Below are positions 50,800 through 58,988 of a stretch of DNA of 64,000 nucleotides, in pieces. Origin of the DNA: Desulfovibrionaceae bacterium (GTDB lineage Bacteria; Desulfobacterota; Desulfovibrionia; Desulfovibrionales; Desulfovibrionaceae). Location: positions 62,001-126,000 of the forward strand of contig JAHZEL010000007.1 of assembly GCA_019421865.1 (NCBI GenBank), written 5' to 3'. The notes beneath the pieces were generated by a model. The model searched no databases and was not told where the DNA came from. It worked only from the letters and a program-made list of their open reading frames with translations. The position numbers and the translations under genes were made by a program. Each line of letters starts with the position of its first letter. Positions within the stretch are counted from its first letter, which is position 1.

Positions 50800-52461
50800 C
50801 TAGCGGACGACAGGCCTGCGCCATTCGCAGAAAGGAGCGCCGTCCTTTTGGAAGACGACAAGCAGCTTGTCGTCGTAGGAATGGTCCTCTTCGGGATAGT
50901 CGGTGCGCTTGTAGACGAATCTGGTCTCCTTGCGCTCAAGAGTGGCCATAGTGGTCAGAAGGCAGGTGCGCAGAAGATGGAAGGATTCATGAGCCCGCAT
51001 GAGCTCATGCAGATTGGAGGCCATGACTTCGTTCATGCGGCTTTCAATGTAGATCAGCTTATCCAGAGCTATGCTCATGCCCTTGCCGCTGCGCACATAG
51101 CCCATGTAGTAGTTCATGACCTGCCGTACGGCGGCCTCGAACTTTTCCTGACGTATGCCGTCCTCCGTATGGAGAGGCAGGAAGACGCGTTCCTTTTCCC
51201 TGAGGATTTCCTCCTCATCCATGTCTGCGAAATCGTAGAGGGAACAGGCTTCCACGGCATGCGTTCCGGCGATGTAGCCGCTGCATATGGAGCCGGAAAA
51301 GTCATGGAACATACTTCCGCCGAAAAGGCCCTTCACGGTGCGGGTCTCGAAGTTGTCCTTCAGGTACATGATGCCGTTGATGTAAATTTCGGACAGCTCC
51401 ACTTCCATGGGCTTCTTGCTGAAGTCAATGCCGGCCTGTTCGCAGTAGTCGTTCCAGGTTTCCTTGTCGCCGGGCATGCTGTCGTACTGGAGATGGTGCA
51501 GAATGTCCTTGTCGATGTGCGTAAGGTCGAGCACGAAGGGCGGGCCGTTGCCCTCGGACTGCTCCTGCGCCGTGCCACGCACCAGAAGACAGCGGGGGCC
51601 GACTTCCATCATGGGATGATACTTGGCCATGTAACGTTCGCCGAGGGCGTTGATGGCCTTCGCACCGCTGGAGGTGATGCCGTTCATGCCGGGGCAGCCC
51701 CAGCCCTTGGGAAGCAGCGTGCCTTCCTGCTCGGTGTCCAGCGTGATGATTTCCGCTCCGGCCTCATAGCCCAGGGCCACCTGGCTGCCGGTGATGAAGG
51801 GAGAAAAGGCGATGTTGAAAGGATTAAGAGAAGAGTTGACCGTCACACGTCCGGTAAGGCGACCGAGCGCCAGCACCACGGTGCGGGCATGAATCACATG
51901 AAACGTACCGTCGAGCACATGGAAGCCCGCTGCGCCGACCACGCGGCCGTCGCGGACAAAAAGCTTCGTGCACTGAAAATACTCCAGCGTATCCACGCCC
52001 TTGGAGCGAATGAGTCCACCGAGTCTGCGCTTGATGTACTTGCCGTTGTTGATATGGGTCCACCAGCTGCCGGGCTGACCGAATCCGGTCGTACGGTAGA
52101 AGCTGCCGTCGGGATTATGCAGAAATTCGATGCCCAGAGACTTGAGCATTTCTATCATTCGAGGCATGACTTCGAGCCACTGCTTTACCTGTGCCGGAGT
52201 GTAGCCCGTCATGGGCGTGCAGTAAAAGTCTATGGCCGTGGCTTCGTCGTCGCCGGGCTCTCCGGTGTTGAGCACCGCCATAAAATGGTCGTTGCCGCCT
52301 CCGAGCGAACCGCAGCTTTCCAGCTTGCCCTTGTCCGCCAGAAGCACACGAACGCCCTTGCCGCTCGCAGCAAGCGCCGCGCCGCAGCCGGATGCGCCCG
52401 CGCCGAGGACAAGAACATCGGTCTCGTGCTTGATGACCGCCATCTCTCCAGAATCGTGCAT
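50800..52461 (-). CDS. FAD-dependent reductase/oxidase, AprA/fumarate reductase flavoprotein family
   Basis: A 553-residue soluble flavoprotein. The N-terminal FAD site is DVLVLGAGASGCGAALAASG. The middle (WWTHINNGKYIKRRLGGLI, YFQCTKLFVRDGRVVGAAGFHVLDG, GCPGMNG) and the C-terminal helical domain resemble the alpha subunit of adenylylsulfate reductase and related fumarate-reductase-like proteins. No signal peptide, heme motif or Fe-S motif. AAAGGAGG precedes the ATG. It opens an operon with an Fe-S flavoprotein and a TRAP importer, without an aprB-like gene, so sulfate respiration is unlikely; reduction or oxidation of an imported organic acid fits better. Confidence 0.87.
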   Translation of the reverse strand: MHDSGEMAVIKHETDVLVLGAGASGCGAALAASGKGVRVLLADKGKLESCGSLGGGNDHFMAVLNTGEPGDDEATAIDFYCTPMTGYTPAQVKQWLEVMPRMIEMLKSLGIEFLHNPDGSFYRTTGFGQPGSWWTHINNGKYIKRRLGGLIRSKGVDTLEYFQCTKLFVRDGRVVGAAGFHVLDGTFHVIHARTVVLALGRLTGRVTVNSSLNPFNIAFSPFITGSQVALGYEAGAEIITLDTEQEGTLLPKGWGCPGMNGITSSGAKAINALGERYMAKYHPMMEVGPRCLLVRGTAQEQSEGNGPPFVLDLTHIDKDILHHLQYDSMPGDKETWNDYCEQAGIDFSKKPMEVELSEIYINGIMYLKDNFETRTVKGLFGGSMFHDFSGSICSGYIAGTHAVEACSLYDFADMDEEEILREKERVFLPLHTEDGIRQEKFEAAVRQVMNYYMGYVRSGKGMSIALDKLIYIESRMNEVMASNLHELMRAHESFHLLRTCLLTTMATLERKETRFVYKRTDYPEEDHSYDDKLLVVFQKDGAPFCEWRRPVVR

Positions 52462-52524
52462 GAAAAACCTCCTTTCAGCTTTTCTGCTTTGACTCTGTTA
52501 TGAAGAGACATGCTGAAACGGAGT

Positions 52525-52549
52525 AGTGCATTTGCGTCATTTTTGCACT
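52525..52549 (-). promoter_or_regulatory. Candidate operator upstream of the flavoprotein operon
   Basis: A perfect palindrome AGTGCA-N13-TGCACT centred about 76 bases upstream of the flavoprotein start codon, in the 232-base gap between that gene and the Crp/Fnr-type regulator gene. Its size and place fit a dimeric activator site. It is not the classical Crp (TGTGA) or Fnr (TTGAT) half-site. Confidence 0.45.
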
Positions 52550-52693
52550 TTTTTTCACTTTGCATGAACCGACTCCGCACGCTTTCCGCCTTCCTGCTGA
52601 AAACGCTGAAGAACGCCGCCCGACGGCGGCCCTTAAAAAGAAAAGACCGCTCCCCCGACAGCAAACGGCCTCCGAACTACCAATAACTCTTTA

Positions 52694-53407
52694 TTATACT
52701 TCTGTAAGTTTTATCAGCTGCTGCAGGTCGAGGATCTCCAGTTCCCGTCTGGTGAACCGGCCGACAACTCCCATTGTGCGCAGACGGCACAAGATGCGCG
52801 TCAGCGTCGTGCGATGCATGCCAAGAAGAAGCGCCAGCTCCTGCTGCGTCATGCCCGGAGCAAACACCGCCCGGCCGCCGTTTCTCTCGGAAAGTTCGCG
52901 AATGATGCGGCAGACCTGCGCCACGGAATTGGAGAGCGAGGTTTCGGCCAGCCGCTGGGAATGGATGACCATGTGTACGCACAGAGAGTGCACAAGGTTG
53001 ATCATCAGATCGGGATGAGCGGCGGCAAAACTTTCATCCGACAGAAGCGCGGCGTCGAACAGGGCAACCTCGGCATCCTGCGTGCAGGTCACCAGCGTAT
53101 TGTCCTCGTCGCCCACGATGACGGAAGAAACGTTCATGAGCGTTTCCGGTCCGGCATACAGAATGGTGCGCTCCTCTCCGCTGCGGCTCACGTAAGACAG
53201 GCGTATTCTTCCGGAAACGATGTAGTAAAAGCACGGGCGGCCGTCATGTCGCGAAAGCCCCGTGCGAATGTCCATGCTCTGCCCTTTACGGATGACCTTC
53301 CGCTCCGCAAGATGCAGCACCTTTTTCCACGGTGAGTTGAGTCTGCCCACCGTCGAACCTTTCATAAGCACGGTGTGGGGAGTGCCCGAACGTTGTGACG
53401 CTGCCAT
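52694..53407 (-). CDS. Crp/Fnr-family transcriptional regulator
   Basis: A 237-residue regulator: a cyclic-nucleotide-type sensor domain (30-145; FYYIVSGRIRLSYVSRSGEERTIL) and a winged helix-turn-helix (about 170-230; MTQQELALLLGMHRTTLTRIL). It lacks the N-terminal cysteine cluster of oxygen-sensing Fnr, so the signal is not an Fe-S cluster of that kind. It ends 232 bp before the flavoprotein operon and is read in the same direction; a palindrome lies in the gap. It probably activates that operon on sensing substrate or redox state. The alcohol dehydrogenase gene is 175 bp upstream. Confidence 0.88.
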   Translation of the reverse strand: MAASQRSGTPHTVLMKGSTVGRLNSPWKKVLHLAERKVIRKGQSMDIRTGLSRHDGRPCFYYIVSGRIRLSYVSRSGEERTILYAGPETLMNVSSVIVGDEDNTLVTCTQDAEVALFDAALLSDESFAAAHPDLMINLVHSLCVHMVIHSQRLAETSLSNSVAQVCRIIRELSERNGGRAVFAPGMTQQELALLLGMHRTTLTRILCRLRTMGVVGRFTRRELEILDLQQLIKLTEV

Positions 53408-53582
53408 CCTTCACCCCTTTTCCTTCAGGCCCCCGCTCTCCAGAAGCGCCGACAACTCCGTCTCCCGCACCGATGGCTGCCGTCCGGCAGCACGGCGCCA
53501 CGCCTTCAGCACACGCTTTTCCGATAAGGTACCGTTTTCGTTCAAACGTTACCCGGAGAGACGAAGCCCGGAAGCGAGCCTT

Positions 53583-54761
53583 CTATCGGGCCATGTGATA
53601 AATGTTCACGATATCTTCCACCTCAAGCGGACGCACGACACCCACGGGGCCGCCTATGCCGCGCCAGCACTTTTCCGCCATGTCGCGTATCTGCGCCTCC
53701 GAAGGAGTGACGCCGAGTTCGGAAAGCGAAACAGGCATATGGATGGCCCGGAAAAAGTTCTCCATTGCCGCAATGCCCTTTTCCGCCATTTCCTCGTGCG
53801 TTCCCGCCCCGCTGACGCCCATGACGCAATGCGCAAAGCGGGCAAAGCGTTCGGCATCGGAGCGATACACATACCGCGCCCAGCTGCCCCAGATCGCCGC
53901 GAGTCCTGCGCCGTGCGACACGTCGAACAGACCGCTCAGCTCATGCTCCATTTTGTGGCAGGCCCAGTCTCCGCCGTCCGTTCCGCAGCCCATGAGGCCG
54001 TTGTGCGACAAACTTCCCGCCCACATGACCTCGGCCCGGGCATCATAATTCAGCGGCTCGTCGCGCAGAATGAGCGCGTTCTTCATCACCGTGCGGAGCA
54101 GCACTTCCGCCATGCCGTCGGTGAGTTCCATGCCGCCGCTGCGATGGAAATAGCGCTCCATCGTGTGCATGAGGATATCCACGCAGCCGCAGGCCGTCTG
54201 CCACTCGGGAAGCGTGAGCGTGAGCGCCGGGTTCATTACCGCAAAGCGGGGCCGGGCATACTCGCTGGTATAGCCTCTCTTGAGCCAGCCCTCTTCCTTC
54301 GTGATCACGCAGGAGGAGCTCATCTCGCTGCCCGCTGCCGAAATGGTCAGCACCGCGCCCACGGGAACACAGCCCGAGGCCTTGCGCTTCTTCTCAAAGA
54401 AGTCCCAGACTTCCCCTTCGTCGGCCAGCCCGTAACCTATGGCCTTGGCCGAGTCGATGACGCTGCCGCCGCCTGCGGCAAGAATGAAGTCCACGCCCTC
54501 GCGTCTGCCGAGCGCAATGCCTTCATGGATCAGCGACAGTCTGGGATTCGGCACCACGCCGCCCAGTTCCACAACGCGCAGTCCGGCCTCTTCCAGCGAA
54601 CGGCGAAGGCGCCCAAGAAGGCCCGATTGCTCCGCGCTGCCGCCGCCGTAATGCAGAAGCACACAGTGGCCGCCGAATTCCCGGACAAGGCTTCCCGCCT
54701 TCAACTCCGCATCTCTGCCGAACACGACTCTAGTCGGCGTATTGTAGACAAAATCATGCAT
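53583..54761 (-). CDS. Iron-containing alcohol dehydrogenase (YqhD/BDH type)
   Basis: A 392-residue group III alcohol dehydrogenase. The NAD(P) motif is AAGGGSVIDSAKAIGYG. Metal ligands are in CGCVDILMHTMERYF (Asp, His) and HKMEHELSGLFDVSHGAGLAAIW (His, His). The start MHDFVYNTPTRVVFGRD matches NADPH-dependent butanol dehydrogenase/YqhD, which reduce a range of aldehydes. It is read toward the Crp/Fnr-type gene, so it may belong to the same regulon, for example disposing of an aldehyde made by the neighbouring pathway. The nearest ribosome-site match is about 13 bases from the ATG. Confidence 0.92.
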   Translation of the reverse strand: MHDFVYNTPTRVVFGRDAELKAGSLVREFGGHCVLLHYGGGSAEQSGLLGRLRRSLEEAGLRVVELGGVVPNPRLSLIHEGIALGRREGVDFILAAGGGSVIDSAKAIGYGLADEGEVWDFFEKKRKASGCVPVGAVLTISAAGSEMSSSCVITKEEGWLKRGYTSEYARPRFAVMNPALTLTLPEWQTACGCVDILMHTMERYFHRSGGMELTDGMAEVLLRTVMKNALILRDEPLNYDARAEVMWAGSLSHNGLMGCGTDGGDWACHKMEHELSGLFDVSHGAGLAAIWGSWARYVYRSDAERFARFAHCVMGVSGAGTHEEMAEKGIAAMENFFRAIHMPVSLSELGVTPSEAQIRDMAEKCWRGIGGPVGVVRPLEVEDIVNIYHMAR

Positions 54762-54918
54762 AGTATTCTTCCTCGAAGCGTCGTTTTCCCCGCCCTTCCG
54801 GGGAGCTCAGGAGCGAAGGCCGCTTCCCGGCAAGCATCCGTGTATTTTCCCCGGCAAGGCGCACAGGCCCATGCCTTTCGCCGCGTTCCGGCCTCTTCTG
54901 CCAAGACGGCGTACGAAC

Positions 54919-54947
54919 AAAAAAAGGGCCGTTCAGAAAACGACCCT
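54919..54947 (-). terminator. Rho-independent terminator of the lpx operon
   Basis: On the minus strand AGGGTCGTT pairs with AACGGCCCT (one mismatch), followed by seven T (A at 54919-54925 on plus). It lies about 90 bases after the lpxA stop. Confidence 0.85.
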
Positions 54948-55038
54948 CTTTTCTTGTCAATGTTCATCCATGCCGTCTGCCCGGACAGGCCGGTTATCGG
55001 AATGAAGGAAACGGACGCAGCGCTGTTTCTTGCAGCAC

Positions 55039-55854
55039 TCAGGCAAGATCCATGATCTTCTTGCGTTCGTCGCCGGGCAGAATGCCGCGCTTGCTTTCCC
55101 GCACGAAGCTGATGAATTCCTCAATGTCCGGCAGATGACCGTATTCCGCCTCAAGCTGCATGAGAGCGTCGGGACGGGGAATGCCGGAATACCACGTCAT
55201 GCGATAGGCCTGCTTGAAGGCCGAAAGCAGTTCCATGGAAGCCTTGGCGCGGCGCAGGCCCACGATGTTGGGCGACTGCACCGTGGCGCGGTTGCCCACG
55301 GCCAGCATCCACGGGGGAAGGTCCTGAGCAAGACCGGACATGCCGCCCACAAAGGCGTGCTTGCCGACGCGCACGAACTGATGCACGGCGGACAGACCGC
55401 CGATGATGGCGTTGTCGTCCACGAAGCAGTGTCCGGCCAGCGTGGCGTTGTTGGACATGACGATATTGTTCATCACCGTGCAGTCATGCGCGATGTGCAC
55501 GTATGCCATGAGCAGATTGTTGTCGCCCACGCGCGTCACGCCGCCGCCGGCTTCGGTGCCGCGGTGCAGCGTGGCAAACTCGCGGATTCTGTTTCTGTTG
55601 CCAATGACAAGCCGGCTTTCCTCGCCGTGGAACTTCAGATCCTGCGGTTCTCCGCCCACGGCAGCGTAGGAATAGACATGGTTGTCTTCGCCCAGTGTGG
55701 TGTAACGCTTGATGGAGGCAAAGGCGTCGATGCGGGTGCGCGCGCCGATGACGACATCATCTTCAATAACGGCGCAGGGACCGATGACGACGTCGTCACC
55801 GATCTTGGCCGTAGGAGCCACGAACGCTGTCGGATGGATCTGAGGTGCTGCCAT
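55039..55854 (-). CDS. lpxA: UDP-N-acetylglucosamine acyltransferase
   Basis: A 271-residue LpxA, first enzyme of lipid A synthesis, putting a 3-hydroxyacyl chain on UDP-GlcNAc. The left-handed beta-helix hexapeptide repeats run over the first ~190 residues (IHPTAFVAPTAKIGDDVVIG), and catalytic His123 is in HIAHDC. GGLSAVHQFVRVGKHAFVGG and a C-terminal helical domain follow. Its ATG is one base after the fabZ stop (TGATATG), so it is translationally coupled. Confidence 0.96.
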   Translation of the reverse strand: MAAPQIHPTAFVAPTAKIGDDVVIGPCAVIEDDVVIGARTRIDAFASIKRYTTLGEDNHVYSYAAVGGEPQDLKFHGEESRLVIGNRNRIREFATLHRGTEAGGGVTRVGDNNLLMAYVHIAHDCTVMNNIVMSNNATLAGHCFVDDNAIIGGLSAVHQFVRVGKHAFVGGMSGLAQDLPPWMLAVGNRATVQSPNIVGLRRAKASMELLSAFKQAYRMTWYSGIPRPDALMQLEAEYGHLPDIEEFISFVRESKRGILPGDERKKIMDLA

Positions 55855-55855
55855 A

Positions 55856-56320
55856 TCAGAAAGACTCCCTGGGAAGGACGGATGCGGTAAGACGGGCCTC
55901 GGCAACCACGTTGCCGTCCACATACGCCTTGGTATCCATCTTCCAGAGCTGCATTCTGTGCGTCAGATTGGTGCATTCCATGACCAGCTTGTCGCCGGGG
56001 CGGACAGGCGAACGGAAGCGCGCCTTCTCGATGCCGGTGAACAGATAGATCTGGTCGGGATGCTCCTTGAATTCAGGGAAGCTGTGCGCCACGAGGATGA
56101 CACCCGTCTGCGCCATGGCTTCGATGATGAGCACGCCGGGCATGACCGGCACGCCGGGGAAATGTCCCTGGAAGAACGGTTCGTTGAAGGTAAGATTCTT
56201 GTACGAACGGATGTGATCTCCGGGCACCAGCTCGTCCACGCGATCCACCAGAAGGAAGGGATAGCGATGGGGCAGGATGCTCAGGATCTCCTTGATGCCG
56301 AGGGAAATGGACTCGCTCAT
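55856..56320 (-). CDS. fabZ: 3-hydroxyacyl-ACP dehydratase FabZ
   Basis: A 154-residue hot-dog-fold dehydratase of fatty acid synthesis. The catalytic His53 is in GHFPGVPVMPG, with Glu67 in VLIIEAMAQTG. The chosen start MSESISLGIKEILSILPHRYPFLLVDRV matches the family; 54 more in-frame codons upstream overlap the lpxD tail and are not similar. It shares substrate pools with LpxA/LpxD, with which it is co-transcribed. Confidence 0.95.
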   Translation of the reverse strand: MSESISLGIKEILSILPHRYPFLLVDRVDELVPGDHIRSYKNLTFNEPFFQGHFPGVPVMPGVLIIEAMAQTGVILVAHSFPEFKEHPDQIYLFTGIEKARFRSPVRPGDKLVMECTNLTHRMQLWKMDTKAYVDGNVVAEARLTASVLPRESF

Positions 56321-56354
56321 GGTGTTGTTGCCTTTTAACGGTTTATAGTGACGG

Positions 56355-56437
56355 CGCCGCCGTTTTCGCCCTGATCCCCCCGTGAGATACGAACGGAGGG
56401 CACGAAAACGACCGGCGGCGGAGAAGACTCCGCCGCC
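56355..56437 (-). promoter_or_regulatory. Alternative hairpins in the lpxD-fabZ spacer
   Basis: A perfect ten-base stem GGCGGCGGAG (56414-56423) with CTCCGCCGCC (56428-56437), loop of four, sits just after lpxD. The same GGCGGCG arm plus CGAAAACG (56403-56420) can instead pair with CGCCGCCGTTTTCG (56355-56368). The two structures exclude each other. No T run follows either, so transcript processing or translational control of fabZ is more likely than termination. Confidence 0.5.
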
Positions 56438-56445
56438 ATGCCGGA

Positions 56446-57552
56446 TCAACGATGATGCATCATGGACATCCAACGGTTCCACATGGCCACGAGGGAACGG
56501 TCGGTCTTATCGCTGGACATGGGCTTGTGGCCCATTTCCTTCTCAAGCCTGGCCACCCGCTTGAACAGCTCGGGCAGCTTGGGCATGAGCGTGGCATTAC
56601 GCAGATAGGTATTATAGTCCACGGTGGGAGAGCCGCCGACGACCTGACCTTCGGCGATGTCCTTGGCCACGCCGGCCTGCGGCCCTATGGTTGAATTGCT
56701 GCCGATATGAAGATGACCGGAAATACCGGCCTGACCGGCCATGGTCACGTTGTCGCCCACATGGGTGGATCCGGAAATGCCCACCTGAGAAACGATGAGG
56801 CAGTCCTTGCCGATATGGACGTTGTGGCCGACCTGAACCAGGTTGTCGATGCAGGTGCCGTCACCCACGAGAGTCGCGCTGAGCGCCGCTCTGTCGATGG
56901 TGGCATTGGCGCCGACTTCCACATGATCGCCCAGTTCCACATGACCGATCTGCGGGACCTTGCGGATGCCGTCCGAGGTTCTCACAAAGCCGAAGCCCTC
57001 GCCGCCGATCACGGCTCCGGGCTGAAGCACGCAGGCCTTGCCGAGTTTCGTGCCCACCATGAGCACGACACGGGGGTACAGAATGCAGCCGTCCCCCAGC
57101 TCGCAATCCTCTCCGATATAGCAGCCGGGGAAAATGATGCATCCTTTGCCCAGTTTGGCCCGGGGGCCGATGTAGCAGAAAGGATAGACGGTGCAATCCT
57201 CGCCAAGCTCCGCCTCGGGGTGAATGCAGGCCATGTGGCTTACGCCGGTGAAGCTTCCCTGAGGCTTGACGAACAGCGTCAGAGCCTGCGCGAACATGGG
57301 ATAGGGGTTATCCGTCACGAGCGCGCGGGCGACGTCATTCTCATGCTCGGGCCGCACGATGACGGCTCCGGCTCCGGTGGTGGACAGTTGTGAAACGTAT
57401 TTGGGGTTGGCCAGAAAGCTCAGCTCCGAAGGGCCGGCCTCTTCCAGCGTATTGATCCCGGTGATGACGATGTCGTCTTCGGGGTCCTTCAGCGCCAGTC
57501 TCACACCGAGCTTTTCCGCTATTTCGGAAAGCTTGTACGACGGATTGGGCAT
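56446..57552 (-). CDS. lpxD: UDP-3-O-(3-hydroxyacyl)glucosamine N-acyltransferase
   Basis: A 368-residue LpxD, the third step of lipid A synthesis. It has an N-terminal uridine-binding domain (1-100), a hexapeptide beta-helix (105-320; HPEAELGEDCTVYPFCYIG) and catalytic His243 in NLVQVGHNVHIG. A C-terminal helix reaches into a His/Met-rich tail (MWNRWMSMMHHR) that is longer than in E. coli. AAGGAG precedes the ATG. The order ompH-lpxD-fabZ-lpxA matches the standard lipid A operon. Confidence 0.95.
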   Translation of the reverse strand: MPNPSYKLSEIAEKLGVRLALKDPEDDIVITGINTLEEAGPSELSFLANPKYVSQLSTTGAGAVIVRPEHENDVARALVTDNPYPMFAQALTLFVKPQGSFTGVSHMACIHPEAELGEDCTVYPFCYIGPRAKLGKGCIIFPGCYIGEDCELGDGCILYPRVVLMVGTKLGKACVLQPGAVIGGEGFGFVRTSDGIRKVPQIGHVELGDHVEVGANATIDRAALSATLVGDGTCIDNLVQVGHNVHIGKDCLIVSQVGISGSTHVGDNVTMAGQAGISGHLHIGSNSTIGPQAGVAKDIAEGQVVGGSPTVDYNTYLRNATLMPKLPELFKRVARLEKEMGHKPMSSDKTDRSLVAMWNRWMSMMHHR

Positions 57553-57566
57553 TCCTTGCTCCTTTG

Positions 57567-58124
57567 TTACTTCACGGAGCTGAGATTGAACTTGCCGCCC
57601 TTGTCCTTCCAGACCTTGTTGACTTCTTCGATCAGGCCGCTCGTCACGTCATTGGCCTGAACGTAGAACATGACGACGGAAGCGTCGATGATCATGTCGT
57701 AGCCGTTCTTCTTGGCGTAGTTCTCGCAGGCTGTGCGCATCACTTCATTCATCTGAGAGTTGATGGCCTGCTGCACGCGGGAAAGACGCTGCGTATAGGC
57801 GGTACCCTTGGTCTCCAGCTCCTGGGCCTGTTTCTGAATCTTCTGGAAGCGCTCGTTGCGGGCCTTTTCAGACAGCGCAGCGGACTGCTTGCGCAGATCC
57901 TCGGCCTGCTTGCTGACATCGGCATTCTGCTTTTCAAGCTGTTCGCGTTCCTTGGCGAACATGGAGGTCAGCTGCTTTTCAGCTTCCTTTCCGGGATCGC
58001 TCTGAGAGGAAAGACGCAGGGGGTTGGCCACGCCGATCTTGCCGGCGGCCTCAGCCTGAGAAGGCAGAACGACGGCGGAGCAGAAAAAGGCCACAGCAAG
58101 CGCAATGACAGTGCGACGAAGCAT
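57567..58124 (-). CDS. ompH: OmpH/Skp-family periplasmic chaperone
   Basis: A 185-residue protein with a signal peptide (MLRRTVIALAVAFFCSAVVL, then QAEAA) and a mature region dominated by a long coiled coil (KEAEKQLTSMFAKEREQLEKQ, split over about 45-130) followed by IIDASVVMFYVQANDVTSGLIEEVNK, the Skp C-terminal sheet. Skp holds unfolded outer-membrane proteins in the periplasm. AAGGAG lies 8 bases before the ATG. lpxD starts 15 bases after its stop. bamA, its usual upstream partner, is not adjacent. Confidence 0.92.
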   Translation of the reverse strand: MLRRTVIALAVAFFCSAVVLPSQAEAAGKIGVANPLRLSSQSDPGKEAEKQLTSMFAKEREQLEKQNADVSKQAEDLRKQSAALSEKARNERFQKIQKQAQELETKGTAYTQRLSRVQQAINSQMNEVMRTACENYAKKNGYDMIIDASVVMFYVQANDVTSGLIEEVNKVWKDKGGKFNLSSVK

Positions 58125-58231
58125 AATAAAACTCCTTAATAAGGAAAAAGTAGCATACATGGCGTGCCGAGACAAGCGACACGGACAACGCACAACAGTA
58201 CCCTTGAGGGCATGAAGGCGTCAAGAATGAT

Positions 58232-58801
58232 TTAAGCGTAGAGATGCCCAAGCTGTTCCAGCACTCTGCGGGCGCTTTCCGCCGGAGAAATGCCGAACGT
58301 GCTTACGCTGATCGAGGCATAGCGACGATAAAGCTCCTCCCGTTCGCGGAAAAGCTCTTCCACCGTCTGCCCGGGATCAATGGCAAGTCCCCGGTCGGGA
58401 TTGCGGGCAATGCGCTCCAGAATGGCCTTCAGCGGAACGTCCAGATAAACAACGGGGCCCATGGCGGCAAGATGCTGCATGGTCGAGTGCCGGTACACCA
58501 CGCTTCCCCCTGTGGCTATGACCGTACGGGACAGCCGCAGACCGCCGACGATCTCCGCTTCCAGATCAATGAAGGCCTCCTTGGTCATGGCATCGGCCAC
58601 GCGCTGAAGGGGCGCAGCGAAGGCTGCTTCGATGATGTGATCACTGTCTGCAAAGGCCCAGTTCAGCGAACGGGCCACAAGGCGCCCCACCGTGCTCTTG
58701 CCCGCTCCGGCCATGCCGATGAGCGTGATGCAGCAGGATTCGGGAAGATGGGGGGCAGGACAACACGTCTGTTCTATCTGACCGGACAACGATTCCGACA
58801 T
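58232..58801 (-). CDS. Shikimate kinase-like P-loop kinase with altered substrate site
   Basis: A 189-residue protein of the AroK fold. Walker A is GMAGAGKST, the DxD pair is FADSDHIIE, the ATGGSVVYRHS loop is close to the family ATGGGSV, and the lid has Arg residues (DRGLAIDPG, EREELYRRYA). In AroK the shikimate-binding Arg58 lies in EGFRDRE; here the aligned stretch is EAFIDLE, with Ile in its place. It may be a true shikimate kinase with a changed site or a kinase for another hydroxyl compound such as homoserine. The start was chosen for the AAGGA just upstream. Confidence 0.75.
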   Translation of the reverse strand: MSESLSGQIEQTCCPAPHLPESCCITLIGMAGAGKSTVGRLVARSLNWAFADSDHIIEAAFAAPLQRVADAMTKEAFIDLEAEIVGGLRLSRTVIATGGSVVYRHSTMQHLAAMGPVVYLDVPLKAILERIARNPDRGLAIDPGQTVEELFREREELYRRYASISVSTFGISPAESARRVLEQLGHLYA

Positions 58802-58918
58802 AACTTTCCTTCGGGTCGCATGGTTTGAACGGCGCAGCATTGCGTCGTTCAACTGCTATACGCCGCACAAAAAAGGATGGCAAATGCCGGAGGGCTGTGT
58901 CCTGGGGAGCAAAGCCCG

Positions 58919-58955
58919 AAAAAGGACGCCCGCCTTCCGGGAAGGAAGACGGGCG
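58919..58955 (-). terminator. Rho-independent terminator of the EamA gene
   Basis: On the minus strand CGCCCG pairs with CGGGCG, with an inner CCTTC/GAAGG stem and an asymmetric bulge, followed by CCTTTTTC. It lies about 35 bases beyond the EamA stop. Confidence 0.65.
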
Positions 58956-58988
58956 CCGATGAGGGGAAAGGAACGAAGTCTCAACTTC

